Shown here piece by piece: positions 51,317 through 59,741 of a stretch of DNA of 64,000 nucleotides; the stretch's first letter is position 1; every line of letters starts with the position of its first letter. A program made the translations under genes and the position numbers. This stretch comes from Methylobacterium terrae (lineage in GTDB: Bacteria > Pseudomonadota > Alphaproteobacteria > Rhizobiales > Beijerinckiaceae): the NCBI RefSeq assembly GCF_003173755.1, contig NZ_CP029553.1:4736001-4800000 (forward strand), in the 5' to 3' direction. Under the pieces are notes generated by a model that did not search any database, was not told the origin of the DNA, and was given only the letters and a program-made list of their open reading frames with translations.

Positions 51317-52528
51317 TCAGGCTTCCGCCGTTGGCCAGGCGAAGAAGCCGCGCCCCTCCGATTCGAGGTGGCGGTTCAGCACCATGCGGTGGACCTCGTC
51401 GGCGCCGTCGACGAGGCGCGCCTGGCGGGCGTAGCGGTAGATCCACTCCAGCACCGTGTCCTTGGAGTAGCCGCGCGCGCCGTTGATCTGGATGCCGATA
51501 TCGGCGGCCCGGTGCAGGGTGTTGGCGACGTGGACCTTCGCCATCGACACCTCCTTGCGGGCGAACCGGCCCTGGTCGAGCTCCCAGGCGGCACGCATCA
51601 CCAGCAGCCGGCCGATCTCGATGTCCATGGCGAGCCCGCCGAGCATCAGCTGCACGCTCTCGCGGTCGGCGAGCCGCACGCCGAAGCCCTCGCGGGTGGC
51701 GGCATACTCCTGCGCGATCTCGACGCAGCGGCCGGCGAGCCCGAGCCAGCGCATGCAGTGGGTCAGGCGGGCCGGCCCCAGGCGGACCTGCGTCACCTTC
51801 AGGCCCTTGCCCTCGCCGCCGAGCACGTCCTCGGGCTTCACCGTCAGGCCGTCGAAGGCGAGCTCGCAATGGCCGCCATGCTCCTCCGGCCCCATGATCG
51901 GGATGCGGCGCACGATCTCCCAGCCCGGCTGGTCGCGGTGGAACAGGAAGGCGGTGAGCCCGTAGCGCGGATCGTCCGAGGTGCGGGCGATCAGGATGAA
52001 GTGGGCCGCGTCCTCGGCGCCGGTGATGTACCACTTGCGCCCCGTGATCCGCCACGAGCCGTCGGGCTGGCGCTCGGCGCGCGTGCGGATCATCGACGGG
52101 TCGGAGCCGCCGCCGGGATGCGGCTCGGTCATCGCGAAGGCCGAGCGCACCTCCCCTGAGACGATCGGCTCGAGCCAGCGCGCCTTCTGCTCGGGCGTGC
52201 CGAGCGCTTCCAGCACCATCATGTTGCCGTCGTCGGGGGCGGCCGAGTTGAACACGACGGGCCCGAAGATCGAGCGGTTCATCTCGGTGTAGCAGGCCGC
52301 CATCCCGACCTTGCCGAGGCCCTGGCCGCCGGTCTCGGGCTTGAGCTGCAGGCACCACAGGCCGGCGGCCTTGGCCTTGGCGCGTAGACCCGCCAGGGCC
52401 TCGGGGCCGATATTCTCGTGCTCGTCCCAGGTGGTGCGGTCGGCCTCGATGGGCAGGATCTCGCTCTCGACGAAGGCCGCGATGCGGGCGCGGTATTCCT
52501 CGATGCGCGGGGAGAGCGTGAAGTCCAT
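51317..52528 (-). CDS. Acyl-CoA dehydrogenase
   Basis: A 403-residue FAD enzyme with the three-part family fold. The flavin/substrate signature appears as FAMTEPHPGGGSDPSMIRTR and WYITGAEDAAHFILIARTSD. The C-terminal domain has QINGARGYSKDTVLEWIYRY and ARLVDGADEVHRMVLNRHLE, which places it near ACAD10/11-like and long-chain members that use an Asp base. The exact acyl substrate is unknown. It likely forms a unit with the esterase downstream. A perfect TATAAT lies 24 bp before the ATG. Confidence 0.92.
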   Translation of the reverse strand: MDFTLSPRIEEYRARIAAFVESEILPIEADRTTWDEHENIGPEALAGLRAKAKAAGLWCLQLKPETGGQGLGKVGMAACYTEMNRSIFGPVVFNSAAPDDGNMMVLEALGTPEQKARWLEPIVSGEVRSAFAMTEPHPGGGSDPSMIRTRAERQPDGSWRITGRKWYITGAEDAAHFILIARTSDDPRYGLTAFLFHRDQPGWEIVRRIPIMGPEEHGGHCELAFDGLTVKPEDVLGGEGKGLKVTQVRLGPARLTHCMRWLGLAGRCVEIAQEYAATREGFGVRLADRESVQLMLGGLAMDIEIGRLLVMRAAWELDQGRFARKEVSMAKVHVANTLHRAADIGIQINGARGYSKDTVLEWIYRYARQARLVDGADEVHRMVLNRHLESEGRGFFAWPTAEA

Positions 52529-52551
52529 GACCGAATCCTCCGGGCGGTGGA

Positions 52552-52557
52552 ATTATA
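52552..52557 (-). promoter_or_regulatory. Perfect -10 element (TATAAT) before the acyl-CoA dehydrogenase gene
   Basis: The 10-bp palindrome AATTATAATT at 52551-52560 contains TATAAT on the minus strand, which stands out in this GC-rich region. No good -35 is seen at 17 bp, so an activator or extended element may be needed. Confidence 0.45.
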
Positions 52558-52637
52558 ATTCCAAACGCTTGCGCCACCCGGGGGCCGCGGTCAAGCGCCG
52601 ACAGCCGTCCCGCCTGCCCGGACCGCTCGCGCGGAGA

Positions 52638-53147
52638 TCATTTGCCCTTCGGCGGCCCGGTCGGGACCAGGAGGGCGATGCGGTAGCTGCCGCCCTCGCG
52701 GCCGACCAGGAACACGCTGGTGGGGGGAGCGTCGCCCTCGACCGGCGGCTCGTCGAACACCACCCGCAGCCGCTCGGTCACCGGCATGTTGGCCTTGAGG
52801 GTGCCGCGCGAGGTGGCCTCGGCGAGGCCGTCCTCCGGCATCGGCTCGAGGGTGGCTGCCCTGATCGGCCGGCCGAAGCCGGAGCGGATCTGGTAGAGCG
52901 TCAGGCGCCTTCTCTGCGCCCGGGTGCCGGTCCAGTTCACCAGCCGCTCGAAGGCGGGCAGGTCGTGGTCGGTCAGGGCCTTCGTCACGTAGGCGACGAG
53001 GGCGTCCCCTTGCGCGGGGAGGGGAGCGACGGCACCGGCCGTCGCCTCCGGTGCGGGTTGCGCGCCGGCCGGCCCCGCGAGGAGGCCGGCCGCGAGCGCC
53101 AGGGCGGCGAGACGCAGCCCCGGCTTCGTGATCGGGCGGCCCCTCAC
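52638..53147 (-). CDS. Periplasmic protein of unknown function linked to the PQQ dehydrogenase
   Basis: A 169-residue secreted protein that starts at a GTG in a GTGA overlap with the PQQ dehydrogenase stop. A signal peptide (LRLAALALAAGLLAGPAGAQ) is followed by a helical segment (ALVAYVTKALTDHDLPAFER) and a beta-rich half (IRAATLEPMPEDGLAEATSR; RIALLVPTGPPKGK). I recognise no family. The tight coupling suggests a role in PQQ-enzyme maturation or electron transfer in the periplasm. Confidence 0.75.
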   Translation of the reverse strand: MRGRPITKPGLRLAALALAAGLLAGPAGAQPAPEATAGAVAPLPAQGDALVAYVTKALTDHDLPAFERLVNWTGTRAQRRRLTLYQIRSGFGRPIRAATLEPMPEDGLAEATSRGTLKANMPVTERLRVVFDEPPVEGDAPPTSVFLVGREGGSYRIALLVPTGPPKGK

Positions 53148-54964
53148 TTGGCCGCCGCCTCCTCGCCCATGACCCGGAACACCCAGATCACGCCGCCCTG
53201 CGGCAGGACGCTGACCCGGCGCTCCTCGGGGATGAGCGCGTTGATGCCGGTCAGCATGCGCTCGGCATCGACGCCCCAGCCGGCCTGGACCGCGACGTAC
53301 TGGATCCCGTCGATCATGTAGCTCGACGGCACGCCGGTGACGCCGGAATTGAGCCTCGTCTCCCACAGCACCTTGCCGGTGGTGCCGTCGAGCGCCCGGA
53401 ACTTCCGGTCGCTGGTGCCGCCGGCGAAGATCAGCCCGCTGCCGGTGGTCAGCAGCGGCCCCCAGTTGGCCGAATCCTGGAAGTCGTGCTGCCAGGCTTT
53501 CTTGCCGGTCTTCGGGTCCCAGGCCTGGATCGCCCCGATGGCGAAGGGCTTCGACTTGTCGACGCCGTCGCGCAGGCGCAGCGAGTTCAGCACCTCGTCG
53601 ATCGGGATGCCGATATAGAGTTCGCCGGGCTTGCGCGTGCCGGCCTGGGCGCCGGCCAGCTCCGAGCACAGGTTGTCGTTGGAGGGGATGTAGAACAGCC
53701 CGGTCTTCGGGTTGTAGGCCTCCGGCGGCCAGTCCTTGCCGCCCCACAGGCCGGGGCAGAACGCGGCGCGCCGGTTGATGCCCGGGATCTTGGCCTGGTT
53801 GTAGGTCGGCCGGCCGGTCTTCGGGTCGAGGGAGGCGAAGACGTCCTGGTGCACGAACGGCTTAGCCTCGACGAAGCTCAGGGGCCCGTCCTTGCTGCGC
53901 TCGAGCGTCCAGAGATAGCCGTTGCGGCCGGCATGGATCGCGGCGGGGATCTTCTTGCCGTCGCGCTCGATGTCGATCAGCACCGGCGCCGAGACCTCGT
54001 CCCAGTCCCAGGCGTCGTTCCAGTGGTACTGGTGGTGGCCCTTGATCTTGCCGCTGTCGAGGTCGAGGGCGACGACCGACGAGGTGTAGAGGTTGTCGCC
54101 CGGCCGCGCGTCCGGGGTCCACGGGCCGCCGTTGCCGGTGCCGAAATAGGCGAGGTTGGCGGCCGGGTCGTAGCTGCCCTGGATCCAGACCGAGCCGCCG
54201 CCGGTCTTCCAGGCGTCGCCCTTCCAGGTATCGGCCGCCGGGTCGCCGGGGCCGGCGACCGTGTAGGTCTTCCAGGCCTCGTTGCCGGTCTCGGCGTCGA
54301 GCGCCGTGATGAAGCCGCGCACGCCGTACTCGCCGCCGGAGACGCCGACCACGACCTTGCCCTTCGCCACCAGCGGCGACAGCGTCATGTAGTAGCCGTC
54401 CTGCCAGGGGGCGACGCACTTCTCCCACTTCACCTTGCCGGTGGTGGCGCCGAGCGCGACCACGCAGGAATCGGTGGTGGTCATGAAGACGCTGTCGCCG
54501 TAGAGGCCGACGCCGCGGTTGGTCGGGTGGAGCTGCGACAATTCCGGCGGCAGCTCCTTCTGGTAGCGCCACAGGATCTCGCCGGTGCGGGCGTTGATCG
54601 CCATCACCTGCGCCTGCGGGGTGGTGACGAACATCACCCCGTTGTTGACGATCGGCGGGGCCTGGTGGCCCTCGCTCACGCCGGTCGACAGGCTCCAGGC
54701 CGGGACGAGCTTGGTGACGTTCTTCGCGGTGATCTGGTCGAGGGGGGAGTAGCCCCAGCTCTGGTAGTTGCCGCGGTATTGCAGCCAGTTCTCGGGCTCG
54801 GGATTGGCGAGGCGCTGGTCGGTGACCGGCTTGTAGTCGACCTTGCCGTCGGCGGCCTTTCCGTCGGCTTGGCCGGCCTGCACCGGCGCGGCGGCGAGGG
54901 CCAGGGCCACGGCACAGGGCGCGACCGCGGCGAGCCAGCCCCTGGCTCGAACGAGACGTGACAT
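53144..54964 (-). CDS. PQQ-dependent alcohol dehydrogenase, ExaF-like, probably lanthanide-type
   Basis: A 606-residue periplasmic quinoprotein with a signal peptide (AVALALAAAPVQA) and eight-blade propeller repeats such as AINARTGEILWRYQKELPPE and ALDAETGNEAWKTY. The catalytic Asp is Asp320 in HWNDAWDWDEVSAPVL. A second Asp two residues later (Asp322) matches the extra lanthanide ligand known in XoxF and ExaF. The usual vicinal Cys-Cys pair is not visible; Cys167 and Cys183 are separate. The substrate is likely a primary alcohol such as ethanol, from ExaF likeness. No cytochrome c gene adjoins it. Confidence 0.9.
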   Translation of the reverse strand: MSRLVRARGWLAAVAPCAVALALAAAPVQAGQADGKAADGKVDYKPVTDQRLANPEPENWLQYRGNYQSWGYSPLDQITAKNVTKLVPAWSLSTGVSEGHQAPPIVNNGVMFVTTPQAQVMAINARTGEILWRYQKELPPELSQLHPTNRGVGLYGDSVFMTTTDSCVVALGATTGKVKWEKCVAPWQDGYYMTLSPLVAKGKVVVGVSGGEYGVRGFITALDAETGNEAWKTYTVAGPGDPAADTWKGDAWKTGGGSVWIQGSYDPAANLAYFGTGNGGPWTPDARPGDNLYTSSVVALDLDSGKIKGHHQYHWNDAWDWDEVSAPVLIDIERDGKKIPAAIHAGRNGYLWTLERSKDGPLSFVEAKPFVHQDVFASLDPKTGRPTYNQAKIPGINRRAAFCPGLWGGKDWPPEAYNPKTGLFYIPSNDNLCSELAGAQAGTRKPGELYIGIPIDEVLNSLRLRDGVDKSKPFAIGAIQAWDPKTGKKAWQHDFQDSANWGPLLTTGSGLIFAGGTSDRKFRALDGTTGKVLWETRLNSGVTGVPSSYMIDGIQYVAVQAGWGVDAERMLTGINALIPEERRVSVLPQGGVIWVFRVMGEEAAAK

Positions 54965-55073
54965 GCTGCTCTCCTCACAGGCGGGGGCAGGCGCGGGCCG
55001 GCCCGGGCGTTTCCTCTGACCCTGGTCGTTTGTCCGGACCCGCGTCGTTGCTGCGCGGGTCTCGGTCGTCCAA

Positions 55074-55232
55074 AGGCGGCGCGGCAGCGCCGCCGTTCCT
55101 GTCGCAGAGGCGGCGCGGCAGCGCCGCCGTTCCTGTCGCAGAGGCGGCGCTGCTGCGCCGCCGTTCCTGTCGCAGAGGCGGCGCTGCTGCGCCGCCGTTC
55201 CCGTCTAGAAGGCGGCGCTGCTGCGCCGCCGT
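55074..55232. repeat. Five tandem 34-bp hairpin units between the PQQ dehydrogenase and Rieske genes
   Basis: Head-to-tail units begin at 55074, 55108, 55142, 55176 and 55210. Each starts AGGCGGCGC and contains an 8-bp stem GGCGGCGC / GCGCCGCC with loop GGCA (units 1-2) or TGCT (units 3-5), then a CGTTCCTGTCGCAG-type spacer. The last unit is truncated. It fills most of the 283-bp gap, which holds no gene. Confidence 0.85.
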
Positions 55233-55247
55233 CTCGCGCGGCCCCGC

Positions 55248-55829
55248 TCAGGCGGGGCCCGGCCCCGGCTTGCCGACGAAGCCGCCGGCGACCATCAGCG
55301 TGCCGCCCTCGCCCTTGGCGAGCGGCAGCACCGGCAGGCGCTTGCGCGCCGGCCCCTTGGCCACCCGGCCGCCCTCGGCGGGCAGGAACTCGGAATGGTG
55401 GCAGAAGCAGCTCAGGCGCCGTGTCTCGTGGCTCCAGCCCGAGATGGTGCAGCCCTGGTGGGTGCAGATGGCCGAGAGCGCGAGCACGCCCTCGACCGCG
55501 TGGGCGCGCTGGTCCTCGGCGACCTGGTCGGGCGCGACCCGCACCAGGATGATCTTGGCAAAGCGCGAGCCCTCGCGCCTGACCCCTTGCGGATCGACCG
55601 CCACCGCCTCGACGAGGTCGCCGCCGACCGGCAGCCCGTCCAGGGTGACGGGCTGACCCGCCTTCGCCCCGTCGCCGAGCACCAGCCGGTCGCCCTTCTG
55701 CGGCAGCAGATCCTCCGGCCCCGCAAAGGCGGCGCCCCCGGCCGCACAGCAGGCAACGGCCCCCAACACCACGCTGCGCCGGTCGGGCCCGTGCCCGGAC
55801 CCCTGCGCGCGCCGTTCTCCGCGATCCAT
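55248..55829 (-). CDS. Tat-exported Rieske [2Fe-2S] protein
   Basis: A 193-residue Rieske protein. A twin-arginine leader (DRRSVVLGAVACCAAGGAAF) directs folded export. The ligands are Cys122/His124 (CTHQGC) and Cys141/His144 (CFCHH), with Cys127 and Cys143 placed for the disulfide. The second box reads CFCHHS rather than the common CPCHGS. It sits directly upstream of the PQQ dehydrogenase gene in the transcription direction, so it may serve that enzyme as electron carrier. An AT-rich promoter-like stretch lies at 55855-55880. Confidence 0.88.
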   Translation of the reverse strand: MDRGERRAQGSGHGPDRRSVVLGAVACCAAGGAAFAGPEDLLPQKGDRLVLGDGAKAGQPVTLDGLPVGGDLVEAVAVDPQGVRREGSRFAKIILVRVAPDQVAEDQRAHAVEGVLALSAICTHQGCTISGWSHETRRLSCFCHHSEFLPAEGGRVAKGPARKRLPVLPLAKGEGGTLMVAGGFVGKPGPGPA

Positions 55830-56008
55830 CGTTCCTCCCGGTGGAAGCGTTCTTTGTTCTTATGATTTTCTATATGAGTAGCCGAGACGCCGGTCGCGTC
55901 AACCCGCTTCGTGCAGCAGAGGGGCCGGTTCACGCCTTCGTGGCGATTGGTTTGCTTGGTGCAGTGCGAAAATCGACTGTGCGGTGCCGCGGAAGGCGGC
56001 ACGGAACC

Positions 56009-56566
56009 TCAACGCGAGAGGGCGGCCCGCAGCGTCTCGGCGAGGACGTCCGGGGGGATCGCGTGAGGCAGCCGCGCGAGCAGGTTTCCCGCCGGGCCGA
56101 CGAGGAACAGGTCGGCCGGGTGGTCGACGACCCCGTCGTGGCGCCGGATCGGGGTCGCGTAGGCCGCGGCGAGGCCGTCGATGACCGCGACCGGGCCGGT
56201 CACCGCCACGATGGCGGGGTGGAAGGTGTCGAGGTAGCGGGTGAGCACCTCCGGGCCGTCGCGCTCCGGATCGGCCGCGACCAGCACCGGCACCAGCCGG
56301 GCGAGCAGGGCCGGCGGCAGGTCGTCGAGGGCCTGGGTCACCGTCATCAGCGCGGTCGGGCACAGGTCCGGGCAGCGGGTGTAGCCGAAATAGACCAGCC
56401 GCAGCCGCCCGGCGAAGCGCGCCTCGTCGAGGACCGCTCCGGTCTGGTCGACGAGGCCGTGCCCGGCGGGCCAGGTGAGGGGACCGGACGCGGCCGGGCC
56501 GCACGGGGAGGCGGCCAGCGCCAGGGCGAGGGTGAGGTGCCGCAACCGGGACGAGACTGCACCCAT
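56009..56566 (-). CDS. SCO1/SenC family copper chaperone-like protein
   Basis: A 185-residue secreted thioredoxin-fold protein. After the signal peptide (LALALAASPCGPAASG) the Sco signature GYTRCPDLCPT gives Cys65 and Cys69, and His149 in VVDHPADLFLVGPAGN completes the copper site. Sco proteins load copper into cytochrome oxidase or act as thiol oxidoreductases. Here it is the first gene of the minus-strand PQQ group, 179 bp before the Rieske gene. A 300-bp gap separates it from the divergent cupin gene and shows no gene. Confidence 0.9.
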   Translation of the reverse strand: MGAVSSRLRHLTLALALAASPCGPAASGPLTWPAGHGLVDQTGAVLDEARFAGRLRLVYFGYTRCPDLCPTALMTVTQALDDLPPALLARLVPVLVAADPERDGPEVLTRYLDTFHPAIVAVTGPVAVIDGLAAAYATPIRRHDGVVDHPADLFLVGPAGNLLARLPHAIPPDVLAETLRAALSR

Positions 56567-56867
56567 GGCTTCAACCTCACGCCGCCGCAGGATCTAAGCC
56601 CGCCGGCGGAGGCCCGCCAATAGTACCGCCCCTGTTATTCCCGCTTCTCGCAGGGTTTTGACGGGCGAACCGGGTCGCCTGCCGCCGGATGCCGGACCGT
56701 CGATGGTCCGGGCACGGGTTCCTTAACCGTCCCGGGTCGCGGCATCGGCGTTCCGATGCATTCGAGCATCCGGCGCAGCCGGTCGTTAAGACCGTCCGGT
56801 GTCCTGTGGGCCGGTCAGCGAACGGGCCGCCTCTCTTGCGCGAGAGCCGCCGGGAGGAGGGGACGCC

Positions 56868-57347
56868 ATGGGGATCGTCAAGCAGCTCATCACCACGTCG
56901 GGGCCGCTCCTGGCCTACATGAGCGCCGTGCCGCTCCTGCGCATGGTGCCGTTCTGGCAGCGCCCCGCGCCGCCGCTCCTCGACGGGCCGGTGCAGCGCA
57001 CGGTCGACTTCCCGGCGGTGCAGCCCCCCGCCGAGCCCTACGCCTGGCCGCGCGCGCAGGTCCTCTCGGGCAATCCGGTCCAGACCGCGACCTACATCTA
57101 CACCAGCCCCGACAGCCTGTTCGCCGCCGGCATCTGGACCTGCGAGGTCGGCAAGTTCCGCATCGATTTCGGGCGGGCGGAGTTCATCCAGATCCTCGAG
57201 GGCGTGGTGATCGTCACCGACGCCGAGGGCGCGTCCCGGACCTACCGCGCCGGCGACGCCTTCGTGACGCCGAAGGGCTTTTCCGGCACCTGGGACGTGA
57301 TCGAGCCGATCAAGAAGCACTTCACCTGGTACGGCTCGGGGGAGTGA
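56868..57347 (+). CDS. Cupin domain protein
   Basis: A 159-residue protein with a hydrophobic N-terminal stretch (PLLAYMSAVPLLRMVPFW) and a C-terminal cupin of the (S)-ureidoglycine aminohydrolase-like type: FAAGIWTCEVGKFRIDFGRA, EFIQILEGVVIVTDAEG, AGDAFVTPKGFSGTWDVIEP. The usual cupin His ligands are largely absent, so metal binding is doubtful. The ATG at 56868 has a strong GGGAGGAGG site. It is monocistronic and followed by a double hairpin. Confidence 0.85.
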   Translation: MGIVKQLITTSGPLLAYMSAVPLLRMVPFWQRPAPPLLDGPVQRTVDFPAVQPPAEPYAWPRAQVLSGNPVQTATYIYTSPDSLFAAGIWTCEVGKFRIDFGRAEFIQILEGVVIVTDAEGASRTYRAGDAFVTPKGFSGTWDVIEPIKKHFTWYGSGE

Positions 57348-57402
57348 CGGTCGAGCGGGTAGAGTCGCGCCGGCTTCTCCCGTGCGGCGTCTCTCGCGCG
57401 AG

Positions 57403-57464
57403 CCCCGTGATCGCCGGCGTCTCGGCGCCGGCGATCACGGGGCCGCACCGGTGACCGGTGCGGC
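57403..57464. terminator. Double hairpin between convergent cupin and patatin genes
   Basis: The first stem is a perfect 17-bp inverted repeat (CCCCGTGATCGCCGGCG at 57403-57419 with its complement at 57426-57442). The second is a perfect 11-bp stem, GCCGCACCGGT / ACCGGTGCGGC at 57442-57464. Placed between two convergent genes, they fit a bidirectional terminator. Confidence 0.7.
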
Positions 57465-57503
57465 TCGATCATCCGGCGCGCCCGTCGCGACGCCTTGCGC
57501 CCG

Positions 57504-58700
57504 CTACCGCAGCGCCAGCGTCGGCTCCGCCGGCTCGCCGTCGCGCGGCAGGGTCGTCTGCCAGACCGCGCCGCCGCTGCCCTTCTGGAAGCCGTCGTCG
57601 TAGAGCTTGCGCATGTAGGCGGTGTCGAAGCCCTGCGCGGCCGGGACCTCGGGGATGCGCCGGTCGATGTAGGTCAGGTTGAAGCCCATGCCGTTGCGGC
57701 GGGCGAAGGCCTGGGTGCTCGCGATCGTCGCCCGGGCGCGGGAGCGCCCGACCGTCGAGAGCGAGCGCACCGCGATCGGCAGGGTGCCGTTCGGCACCAG
57801 GTCGAAGCTCGGCTCGATGCGCCCGTTGATGATGACGTAGATGTTGGGCTTGCCGCGGCTCGCGGCAATGCGCCCGTCCTGGGTCAGGAAGGCCTCGGGC
57901 AGGGTGAAGACCGGGGTCACCACCGAGCCGTCGACGTGCATCTCCTGGAAGGCGTGGTTGCCGGCCTGGGCGTCGATCAGCATCGGCGGGAACACCGCCG
58001 GCACGCTCGCCGAGGCGGTGAGCACGTCGCGGAACAGCGCGACGGCGTTGGGCTGGCCGCTCGCCGCGATGGCGCCCATGTCCCAGATCACCGCGCGCTG
58101 CGAATCGAGGTTGGTGGTCACGACGAGGAGGCGGCGTCCCTTGCGGTGCTCCTCGGCGACCGCCGCCAGCAGGTCCGGCGTGACGTAGCGCCCGACGAGG
58201 TCGCGCAGCCGCGCGTCGCCGAACAGGCCGTCGCCGATCAGCACGTTGAGGGGATTGGGCGAGCGCACCAGGGTCGCGGCCTCGCCGCTGGTGTAGATCT
58301 CGCGCAGGTACCCGTCATAGGCGGGCCCCAGGAAGGCGAAGGGCGCGATCAGCGCGCCGGTCGAGACGCCCGAGACCATGGTGAAGGTCGGCCGCCGGCC
58401 GGTCTGGCTCCAGCCGTTGAGCACGCCGGCGCCGTAGGCCCCGTCGCCGCCGCCGCCCGACAGCGCGAGATAGCTGAACGGCTCGCGCGAGCCCTTCACC
58501 TGGTCGGCCACCGCCGCGAAGCTGCGGGCCGAGCCGTCGGCCCAGAAGCGCACCGCGGGGTCCTGGCCCGGCACGGTGGCGGTGGCGGCTTCCGCCGCCG
58601 TGTAGGGCGTGCGCGGCAGGGACGCGCACGCCGCGGCCTGCGCCCCGATGAGCGCCACCGCGAGACCGCGGATCCAGTTCGATCGATGGGACACGATCAT
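57504..58700 (-). CDS. Patatin-like phospholipase, probable lipoprotein
   Basis: A 398-residue hydrolase with the Ser-Asp dyad. The oxyanion loop is SGGGGDGAYGAG, the nucleophile is Ser113 in GVSTG, and the Asp is Asp257 in HVDGS. The N-terminus (LAVALIGAQAAACASL) has a weak lipobox at Cys25, so it is probably membrane-anchored in the periplasm. Related proteins act on phospholipids or lipid esters. It is monocistronic. Confidence 0.9.
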   Translation of the reverse strand: MIVSHRSNWIRGLAVALIGAQAAACASLPRTPYTAAEAATATVPGQDPAVRFWADGSARSFAAVADQVKGSREPFSYLALSGGGGDGAYGAGVLNGWSQTGRRPTFTMVSGVSTGALIAPFAFLGPAYDGYLREIYTSGEAATLVRSPNPLNVLIGDGLFGDARLRDLVGRYVTPDLLAAVAEEHRKGRRLLVVTTNLDSQRAVIWDMGAIAASGQPNAVALFRDVLTASASVPAVFPPMLIDAQAGNHAFQEMHVDGSVVTPVFTLPEAFLTQDGRIAASRGKPNIYVIINGRIEPSFDLVPNGTLPIAVRSLSTVGRSRARATIASTQAFARRNGMGFNLTYIDRRIPEVPAAQGFDTAYMRKLYDDGFQKGSGGAVWQTTLPRDGEPAEPTLALR

Positions 58701-58808
58701 CGCACCAAGAATTTCGCCACGCCGCCTCGCCGGGGAGTATCCGACGAAGACGACGAAACGGCAACGCTTATGGCAAAGCTTGAGACGCCGAACGGTTCCG
58801 CTCGAGGC

Positions 58809-59741
58809 TCACTCCGCCGCTTTCGGCCCGGCGCTGCGGCGGCCGAAATCCGGCTCGGCGGTCTCCTGGCCCATGGCGACGATGCCGCGGCGGATCGCCC
58901 GGGTGCGGGTGAACAGGGCGTGCAGGGCCTCGCCGTCGTCCCAGCGGATGGCGCGGGCGAGCGCCGCCAGGTCCTCGTTGAAGCGGCCCAGCATCTCCAG
59001 CACCGCCTCCTTGTTGGTGAGGAAGATGTCGCGCCACATCGTCGGGTCCGAGGCGGCGATGCGGGTGAAGTCGCGAAAGCCGCCGGCCGAGAACTTGATC
59101 ACCTCGGACTGGGTCACGGCCTCGAGGTCGGCGGCGGTGCCGACGATGTTGTAGGCGATGAGGTGCGGCACGTGGCTGGTGATCGCCAGCACGAGGTCGT
59201 GGTGGGCCGGCGTCATGGTCTCGACGACCGAGCCGAGGCCCTCCCAGAATCCCCGCACCCGCGCCACCGCGGCCGGGTCGGTGCCCTCCGGCGGGGTCAG
59301 GATGCACCAGCGGCCGTGGAACAGCGTGGCGAAGCCCGCATCCGGCCCCGAATGCTCGGTGCCGGCGACCGGGTGAGCGGGCACGAAGCTCACGCCCGCG
59401 GGCAGGTGCGGCGTCGCCGCCGCCACCACCGCGGCCTTGACCGAGCCGACGTCGGACAGGATCGCGCCGGGCGCCAGCGCGCCCGCGATCTCGGCCGCCA
59501 CCGTCCCGATGGCGCCGACCGGCACGCACAGGATCACGAGGTCGGCGCCCGCGACGCCCGCTGCCAGGTCGGTGGTGGCCTCGTCGGCGATCCCGAGAGC
59601 CCGTACGCGCCCGATCACGCCCTCGTCGCGGTCGACCGCCACGATGGTGTCGGCGAGCCCGGCGGCCTTCGCGCCCCGGGCGAGGGAGGAGCCGATCAGC
59701 CCGAGGCCGACCAGCGCCAGGCGCCGGAACGGCTCAGCCAC
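58809..59741 (-). CDS. tyrA: Prephenate/arogenate dehydrogenase
   Basis: A 310-residue TyrA. The nucleotide motif [20 protein letters not shown], the conserved [11 protein letters not shown] and the [18 protein letters not shown] active-site block are all present, and the C-terminal helical dimer region follows. It catalyses the NAD(P)-linked step to tyrosine. It overlaps the end of hisC by 8 bp, so the two form an operon, as is common in Rhizobiales. No fused chorismate mutase is present. Confidence 0.93.
   Translation of the reverse strand: MAEPFRRLALVGLGLIGSSLARGAKAAGLADTIVAVDRDEGVIGRVRALGIADEATTDLAAGVAGADLVILCVPVGAIGTVAAEIAGALAPGAILSDVGSVKAAVVAAATPHLPAGVSFVPAHPVAGTEHSGPDAGFATLFHGRWCILTPPEGTDPAAVARVRGFWEGLGSVVETMTPAHHDLVLAITSHVPHLIAYNIVGTAADLEAVTQSEVIKFSAGGFRDFTRIAASDPTMWRDIFLTNKEAVLEMLGRFNEDLAALARAIRWDDGEALHALFTRTRAIRRGIVAMGQETAEPDFGRRSAGPKAAE

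Noticed and set aside
55074..55232. Possible CRISPR array
   Set aside because: The units are contiguous 34-bp hairpins with no unique spacers and there are no cas genes.
56567..56867. Gap of 300 bp between the Sco and cupin genes
   Set aside because: It must hold two divergent promoters, but no convincing hexamers or operators could be identified.
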